Shown: positions 32,721 through 37,866 of the stretch, piece after piece | Layout: every line of letters starts with the position of its first letter | Position numbering within the stretch: the first letter of the stretch is position 1 | Source: JBEICQ01 sp046297395 | Lineage (GTDB): Bacteria; Bacteroidota; Bacteroidia; UBA4408 | Length of the DNA stretch: 37,866 bases | NCBI GenBank assembly: GCA_046297395.1 | Contig: JBKCNM010000074.1 | Location: forward strand, 1 to 37,866 | Reading direction: 5' to 3' | Position numbers and translations under genes: made by a program | Notes under the pieces: generated by a model | What the model was told of the DNA's origin: nothing | The model's database searches: none | The model's input: only the letters and a program-made list of their open reading frames with translations

Positions 32721-32750
32721 TTGGTAAAATGTTTACTGAATTTAACTTTA
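32721..32750 (+). promoter_or_regulatory. Promoter of the glycine-rich protein gene
   Basis: TTG (32721-32723, inside TTTTG) is followed after 19 bases by TAACTTTA (32743-32750), one mismatch from TAnnTTTG. Transcription would start about 15 bases before ATG 32772. This argues against translation starting at the TTG itself. Confidence 0.5.
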
Positions 32751-32771
32751 CACGATATAATCAAATTATTT

Positions 32772-33923
32772 ATGAAGCAACCCAGACAACTTTCTTTGAA
32801 AATCATTGGTTATTCGCTTTTTGTTTTTGTCATCTTATCTCATTTCTCATCTCAAGCTCAGTATATTCCTGAGGGAGTGAGTTTTCAGGCAGTTGCTAGG
32901 GATAACGCCGGTGTCATTTTATCTAATGCCACTGTTGAGGTTCGTATTTCAGTCCTTAATGGTGGTTCAACAGGCACTGTTTTAGGGAGTTACACTTATC
33001 AAAAAAACACAGATGCTTTCGGTCAGTTTACTGTTGCCCTCGGCAGTGAAACACCGCTGCAAACTTCCGGATCTGCACTTTCTTCGATTGATTGGCTTGC
33101 TTCTTCAAGGTGGATCAAGGTTGAATTTAGACCAGGAACCTCAGGCAATTATGTTGAAGTGTCAAATGCCCAGGCAAATGCCTCCTTTTATGCTTTTGCT
33201 TCCAGATACGCAGTGGAGCTGAAAACAGCGGGTGCCAATGGGCAATACCTCACGCACAACGGAACAAATTGGGTGGCCGGCAACATATCAAGCAACACTC
33301 AAGTACCAATCATCAGGCGGTTTACTTCGGGCAGCTCAACCTATGTTCCTTCAACAGGGATAAAATATTTACGCATTCGAATGGCAGGAGGTGGTGGTGC
33401 CGGAGGATCATTCGCCGGAGGCATAGCAGGCCTTCCGGGTTCATCAACTGTATTCTCCGGTGGAGGAGTTATGCTTACGGCACCCGGCGGACTCGGTGGA
33501 CCGGCAGGAGCTTCCGGAAGTCTCACCGGAGGTCAAGGTGGTAATACGCCTAGTGCCGTTGGTTCCAATGTAACAATTGTTGTTGCACAGAAAGGGGGAG
33601 CCGGAGAAGGTACCTCTCACAGAAACCCATTTACCGGCATGCAGGTGGCTGGGGGATCGGGTGGAGAGACGCCATTTTTTGGGGGAGGAGCTGCGGCTGG
33701 AGGAGCAACTGCACTTGCTGGTGAACCCAACTCAGGTGGTGGTGGTGCCGGCAGGGGAGGAAATGAAACTTACCCCGGTTCTGGTGGTGGATCAGGTGCC
33801 TACCTTGAAGCAATTGTTAACAACCCATCCGGAACATACAGTTACACTGTAGGAGCAGGTGGTAGCGGCAGTGGAGGAGGAAATGGTGGTTCAGGAATTA
33901 TCATTATCGAGGAATATTATTAA
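32772..33923 (+). CDS. Secreted fibre-like protein with glycine-rich C-terminal domain
   Basis: 383 residues from ATG at 32772, followed by a signal peptide (IIGYSLFVFVILSHFSSQAQ). Residues about 30-150 are the beta domain common at the N-terminus of Bacteroidota fibre-type secreted proteins (GVSFQAVARDNAGVIL, FGQFTVALGS, WIKVEF, ANASFYAFASRYA). From about 205 to the end the sequence is dominated by Gly in GGGGAGG, SGGG and PGSGGG blocks, ending SYTVGAGGSGSGGG and GSGIIIIEEYY. That tail resembles glycine-rich tips of phage tail fibres and related adhesins, which fold as polyglycine-II-type bundles. I infer an adhesin or surface fibre; function untested. No T9SS sorting domain is visible. Confidence 0.8.
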   Translation: MKQPRQLSLKIIGYSLFVFVILSHFSSQAQYIPEGVSFQAVARDNAGVILSNATVEVRISVLNGGSTGTVLGSYTYQKNTDAFGQFTVALGSETPLQTSGSALSSIDWLASSRWIKVEFRPGTSGNYVEVSNAQANASFYAFASRYAVELKTAGANGQYLTHNGTNWVAGNISSNTQVPIIRRFTSGSSTYVPSTGIKYLRIRMAGGGGAGGSFAGGIAGLPGSSTVFSGGGVMLTAPGGLGGPAGASGSLTGGQGGNTPSAVGSNVTIVVAQKGGAGEGTSHRNPFTGMQVAGGSGGETPFFGGGAAAGGATALAGEPNSGGGGAGRGGNETYPGSGGGSGAYLEAIVNNPSGTYSYTVGAGGSGSGGGNGGSGIIIIEEYY

Positions 33924-33980
33924 TCAAGATTATTCGGTCAAAAAAATCAGACAACCACATAGTTTACATTCACTATTCGA

Positions 33981-36900
33981 ATGATCCTTAAAGAAAATAA
34001 AAGCAAGAATTCAAAATACTGTTTGCTGAAACAGCCGGTGAAGAAATCACCCTGTTTTGTCTTTGGTAGATTGTTTGGCGTTCGCTTTTTCTTTTTGGTA
34101 TTTTTCATGACTTCCCTATCTGCTCGCTTCGCACATGCTCAAAGCCTGAGTGGAATCACTTTCAGCAATGGAGCCGGAGGAAATACCGGTTTTATTTTTA
34201 ATACAGGTCAGTCTTTTGCATCGGTTACCGTTGGAGGACTGGTCACCGGCGCCATGTCTTCATTGTCTTCAAATTATGAAACAGTTACATCAGGTGTGTG
34301 GAGTAATCCCAATACCTGGGCAGGAAGCAATGTGCCTCCTGTGGGAGCAATTGTCAGCATCAAAACAGGGCATACAGTTACGCTCAACACAAACATTACA
34401 CTCAGTAAATTAATAATTGAAAATGGTGCAAGTCTGAATCTGGTTAACCAAACAGTAAACATCTCTGCCGGAGGCGAAATCAGTAGAATGCCCGGTTCTA
34501 ATATCACCATCGGTCTTAGTACCGTTAAACTCCTGGGAAATGCTACAGTGAGTAACATGCCATTTTTTAATCTCGAGGCAAATGGAGCAGTCACCTTTGC
34601 CGATCTTAACTCCAGTGTTTCAAATCAATTCAAATTGATGCCCGGAGGTGCTGTCAGTTCTTCCAATACGCTTGCTTATCTCAGCGGTTCCACGCTGGTC
34701 TATCAAACCGGATTAAGCCAAACCGTAGGCAATGAGTGGAAGCCGGGCACTGGTCAGGGTTCCCCTCATCATGTTACCCTTCATGCAGTAGCGCTCACCA
34801 TTCCCGGAGGGAATTATTACATCAAGGGTAACTTTGAGTCAACGGGAAGTATTTCAAGCACCAGCTTATCATTGCAGGCATCGACCAACCTCTATGTTGC
34901 CGGCAGTCTTAATCTTCTCAACGCCAGTGTAGCTGCAGGTTCAAGTAAATTCATTTTTAATGGATCAACAGATCAGTTATGTTCCCTGAATCAGCAAATC
35001 CATCATCTCGATATCAATAAATCTTCAGGCGCTCTCAAGCTTGGATTTAAACTCACACTTTCAGGTAATCTGAATTTTCTGGCTGGAAATCTTGATCTCA
35101 ATGGAAATGATTTAGAATTGCTTTCCAACGGTAATATTGTCAACGAAACAAACACTAACCGAGTTGTCAATACACAGCCTACCTCAGGCAAGATTTTTAC
35201 CGACAGAAATTTTACCGGTAATACCATCAATTCCTCAAACAACGGAGGCATTGGTCTTGAGGTTACTGCTTTATCACCTATTGGCCAAATCATCCTCCAG
35301 CGTCATGTAAAAAGTATTGCTGGTCTTGGCGCAAGCAATGGCATCGGAAGGGTATATGGCATGTATTCTCAACAGCCATTGGCAGCCACATTCAATTTAT
35401 TATATCTGCCTGCTGAGTCATCAGGAATTATTAGTCCGCTAAACATCTTTTATACCACGCTCAATGATCCTGATCTTGCAGGCAATTATTCGCCCATCAC
35501 ACAGGTAAGTACCGGACCTCAAAATATTTCAAATGTTAGTCCGCTTGAGTTGAATAGTACCTGGTTGTTTCTTTCTGTGGGTACTCAAAATCCTTCATTC
35601 AGCGGCAATTTGAATTTCCCCAGTACGGATTATCCGAATCTTGAAACCCTGATTGATTGCATCAATGCCTCAGGAGTAGGCCCAGGAGGGTTAAACATCA
35701 ATATATCTTCTAATATTGATACCATCAATCTTGAAAATCCGATTATCATCGATATACAGAATAATTCCCCAGGGCCCGCCAATCCTCTTGTGATTTCCGG
35801 AAATCCTCTGAATCCCCCTGTAATTAGGGCACCCAGAGGCGGAACGCTGGACAGGGATGCGGTGTTATATATCATCGGAAATGATTTTATCACTCTTCAG
35901 AATATCAGTCTTTTTGATCCCCCTTCCAATGACGATAATTATGAACGCATGGAATGGGGTATTGCGATTCTCAAAAGAAGCAATACCAATGCTTGCCAGA
36001 ATGTGGTTTTAAGAAACTGGAACATTCGCTTGCAAATAGAGGATACAGTATCCACAGGCATTTATATTGGTAACCATGGTTTTGATCCAACACAATCATT
36101 TGTTGTCGCCAATTCTTTTGGTTGTCACTCCTCTCTGGTGTTTCAGAAAAATACCATTAGCAGGGTCAACAAAGGAATCATGCTAAAAGGATATAGTGAT
36201 CCTAATGGTATATTGTTCGACAACAATATCCTTTTAGGTGACTCTATCAACGCAAGTAATGGCAATACCATTTTTGCTTTCGGCGGAGTGAATTATCCCG
36301 CCTATGGTATCAGAATTATCAATGCCGGAAGTGTATTTGTTCACCAAAACATCATCAGAAATTCCATCAGTAATACATTGCCCGCTATTTCCGAAATAAG
36401 AGGGATATCGCTTGAAGGACAAGGAAGAACATTCGCTTCTGTCAGAAGAAATTATATCCAGCTTACTCAGGGAACTACCTCGCAACCTCTGGTCGGTATT
36501 CATACATCACTTCTTACCTCCAGACTACAAAGAATTGAAAATAACCGACTCCTCGGATTTGCGAATGCTGCCGGCTCAGCTTCGGTTGCTGGTATCAGAA
36601 GCCTCGGCAACATAACCGGCAGATTGCTCATATCCGGCAATTCGTTTTCTCAATCAACTTTTTTGTCTCAAGGTAATTTTTACGGCATTCAAAACGAAAC
36701 AACTGCCCGTGTGTATATCTCTAATGACACCATCAGCCAAATAAATACTCAATCCGCAGGTGAGGTCATCGGAATCCTCAACAGGACATCTACTGACTCA
36801 ATTTTTATTCAGTCGAATATTTTTGCCAATATCCAAAAAAACGGATTGGCCGGCTCATTTTTCGGTTATCTGAATCAAACGAATCAGGGGAGTTTGGGAC

Positions 36901-37866
36901 AAAATCCAACTGGTTTTTCTGTTCTCATGTCCGCCACTTCCCTTGAGCAGGTTAGCAGCAACATCTTATCAAATATCCAGGTTTCAGGCAACACAAACTT
37001 CACGGGAATCAGTCTTGGTACAGACAACCTTCTCGCAAAAAGTTGTAACGCAAATATCCTCTCAAATCTTACCTCCGCCGGAGGAATATTCAAAGGAATC
37101 AGTTCTATCGGCGGTTCCAGCCTGCTTCTCTCTTCCAACAGGATAAATAATGTTATCGTTCAGGGTGAGTTTTACGGTCTTTATTGCAGCGGTTCTCCCT
37201 CTCTGGTCATTGCCCATGATTCGATTTTACAAATCACTCAAGGTGCCAGTCAATCTGTTTACGGACTATATCACCATTCGGTGAATGCTGCCGGTGCTGA
37301 CCATGTTTACCGCAACAACTTTTTTTCAACCTTCCAAAAAAATGGCTCAGGTATTGGAAACATGTACGGGATGTATCTCTCTGCTGATGGCCTTTCCTCA
37401 GGGAATGTTCGCATAACCGGAAATACCATTACACGATTCACACAATCCGGATTACAAGATTTGTTCGGTATTTATTATGCCCAGGAAGCAGGTTCCGGAA
37501 ATACAAATTTTGCTCTGCTCGAAAATACAATTGACGATCTTCGTGCCAATGGCACAAATAACAGGGTTACAGGTATCTTCAACAGCCACGCTGTTTCCTC
37601 AGGGTCGCACATTGTTCAAGCTGATCAAAATCTGATTCATGAATTATTCGGAAGCGGTGAAGTAAATGGCATTTACCATTACACAGGTGGCACGGGCGGC
37701 ATCATCGAGATACAAACCGACAGCAACCGCATCGATAGCATCACGGGTAGTCCTGCATATGGCATCTACCATTACACAGGCGGCACAGGCGGCATCATAC
37801 AAAGTTCATCAGACGACAATGTACTAAGTACACTGAGTGGACCTGGAGATGTATATGGCATCAGCT
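33981..37866 (+). CDS. Giant secreted beta-helix surface protein, C-terminus outside window
   Basis: The frame is open from ATG at 33981 to the edge, 1295 codons. A long positively charged N-region leads into a hydrophobic segment (RFFFLVFFMTSLSARFAHAQ), so the signal peptide ends near residue 55. Residues about 60-500 contain strand repeats like SLNLVNQTVNIS and GNLDLNGNDLELLSNG. From about 540 on there are parallel beta-helix-type repeats with Asn ladders and GI turns (LISGNSFSQS, VYISNDTISQI, VRITGNTITRF). Near the edge repeats of about 31 residues become nearly identical. I expect a right-handed beta-helix adhesin or exported structural protein, perhaps with a C-terminal sorting domain beyond the window. 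No catalytic site was recognised. Confidence 0.85.
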   Translation, partial: MILKENKSKNSKYCLLKQPVKKSPCFVFGRLFGVRFFFLVFFMTSLSARFAHAQSLSGITFSNGAGGNTGFIFNTGQSFASVTVGGLVTGAMSSLSSNYETVTSGVWSNPNTWAGSNVPPVGAIVSIKTGHTVTLNTNITLSKLIIENGASLNLVNQTVNISAGGEISRMPGSNITIGLSTVKLLGNATVSNMPFFNLEANGAVTFADLNSSVSNQFKLMPGGAVSSSNTLAYLSGSTLVYQTGLSQTVGNEWKPGTGQGSPHHVTLHAVALTIPGGNYYIKGNFESTGSISSTSLSLQASTNLYVAGSLNLLNASVAAGSSKFIFNGSTDQLCSLNQQIHHLDINKSSGALKLGFKLTLSGNLNFLAGNLDLNGNDLELLSNGNIVNETNTNRVVNTQPTSGKIFTDRNFTGNTINSSNNGGIGLEVTALSPIGQIILQRHVKSIAGLGASNGIGRVYGMYSQQPLAATFNLLYLPAESSGIISPLNIFYTTLNDPDLAGNYSPITQVSTGPQNISNVSPLELNSTWLFLSVGTQNPSFSGNLNFPSTDYPNLETLIDCINASGVGPGGLNINISSNIDTINLENPIIIDIQNNSPGPANPLVISGNPLNPPVIRAPRGGTLDRDAVLYIIGNDFITLQNISLFDPPSNDDNYERMEWGIAILKRSNTNACQNVVLRNWNIRLQIEDTVSTGIYIGNHGFDPTQSFVVANSFGCHSSLVFQKNTISRVNKGIMLKGYSDPNGILFDNNILLGDSINASNGNTIFAFGGVNYPAYGIRIINAGSVFVHQNIIRNSISNTLPAISEIRGISLEGQGRTFASVRRNYIQLTQGTTSQPLVGIHTSLLTSRLQRIENNRLLGFANAAGSASVAGIRSLGNITGRLLISGNSFSQSTFLSQGNFYGIQNETTARVYISNDTISQINTQSAGEVIGILNRTSTDSIFIQSNIFANIQKNGLAGSFFGYLNQTNQGSLGQNPTGFSVLMSATSLEQVSSNILSNIQVSGNTNFTGISLGTDNLLAKSCNANILSNLTSAGGIFKGISSIGGSSLLLSSNRINNVIVQGEFYGLYCSGSPSLVIAHDSILQITQGASQSVYGLYHHSVNAAGADHVYRNNFFSTFQKNGSGIGNMYGMYLSADGLSSGNVRITGNTITRFTQSGLQDLFGIYYAQEAGSGNTNFALLENTIDDLRANGTNNRVTGIFNSHAVSSGSHIVQADQNLIHELFGSGEVNGIYHYTGGTGGIIEIQTDSNRIDSITGSPAYGIYHYTGGTGGIIQSSSDDNVLSTLSGPGDVYGIS
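37668..37866 (+). repeat. Start of a near-identical 93/96-bp coding repeat array
   Basis: The segment beginning GGCATTTACCATTACACAGG at 37668 recurs as a close copy at 37761 (93 bases later), both encoding GIYHYTGGTGGII. A further unit start (GGCATC) appears at 37857, 96 bases on, just before the window ends. Each unit is 31-32 residues, so the protein frame is kept. More copies may follow outside the window. Confidence 0.75.

Noticed and set aside
32721..32771. TTG start for the glycine-rich protein
   Set aside because: The TTG is better explained as the -33 element; the signal peptide starts at ATG 32772.
33391..33900. Overlapping frames over the glycine-rich domain (for example 33577-33852 plus and 33631-33813 minus)
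   Set aside because: GC-rich glycine codons avoid stops in all frames; the products are low-complexity and overlap a clear gene.

Overview
The window looks like a chromosomal segment of a member of the Bacteroidota. Four things point there. Several genes have the phylum's typical promoter -7 box (TAnnTTTG) close upstream and no Shine-Dalgarno sequence. There are secreted proteins with Por/T9SS-style C-terminal sorting domains. The tmRNA encodes a tag ending YALAA. Lineage-typical families are present (GH3-like acyl-adenylase, DUF4783, repeat-rich secreted proteins). I cannot name the genus. Two large genes run off the window, one at each edge.

Layout. 1-1440 (minus): 5' part of a secreted protein with two nearly identical 113-residue modules resembling starch-binding E-set domains. 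1487-3406: a PAS-kinase-receiver-HPt hybrid sensor kinase. 3432-5095 (minus): two universal-stress-protein genes. 5160-10408: a tightly spaced plus-strand run of nucleoside phosphorylase, SirB1-like protein, a membrane CapD/PglF-type nucleotide-sugar dehydratase and a kelch-like T9SS cargo. 10443-10807: tmRNA (ssrA) with a clear promoter and terminator. 10919-23646: a polysaccharide locus holding an aminotransferase, a sugar N-methyltransferase-like protein, a small unknown ORF, a GT-C-like membrane protein, an asparagine-synthetase-type amidotransferase, a GT4 glycosyltransferase, a Wza-like exporter, a Wzc-like tyrosine kinase, RfbC, a WecA/MraY-like initiating transferase and a lytic transglycosylase. 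This runs into uvrA (23646-26483). 26493-30231 (minus): sucD, a beta-propeller-like secreted protein, a GH3-family protein and a small membrane protein. 30303-32614: DUF4783 protein, nadC and a YihY/BrkB membrane protein. 32772-37866: a secreted glycine-rich fibre-like protein and the start of a very large beta-helix surface protein.

How the genes fit together. The dehydratase (6933), PLP aminotransferase (10919) and DesVI/TylM1-like methyltransferase (12031, start/stop overlap with the aminotransferase) suggest a route to an N-methylated 4-amino-4,6-dideoxy sugar. The amidotransferase (14644) may amidate a uronic acid or another carboxyl group in the same glycan. Export would use the Wza/Wzc pair, with the WecA-like enzyme starting lipid-linked synthesis. 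No clear flippase (Wzx) or polymerase (Wzy) was recognised. This is the most interesting functional inference in the window; it rests on family resemblance and gene order, not on searches. I did not find a clearly novel defence system, CRISPR array, insertion sequence, tRNA or rRNA. The only gap between protein genes longer than 300 bases (10409-10918) holds the tmRNA and its signals.
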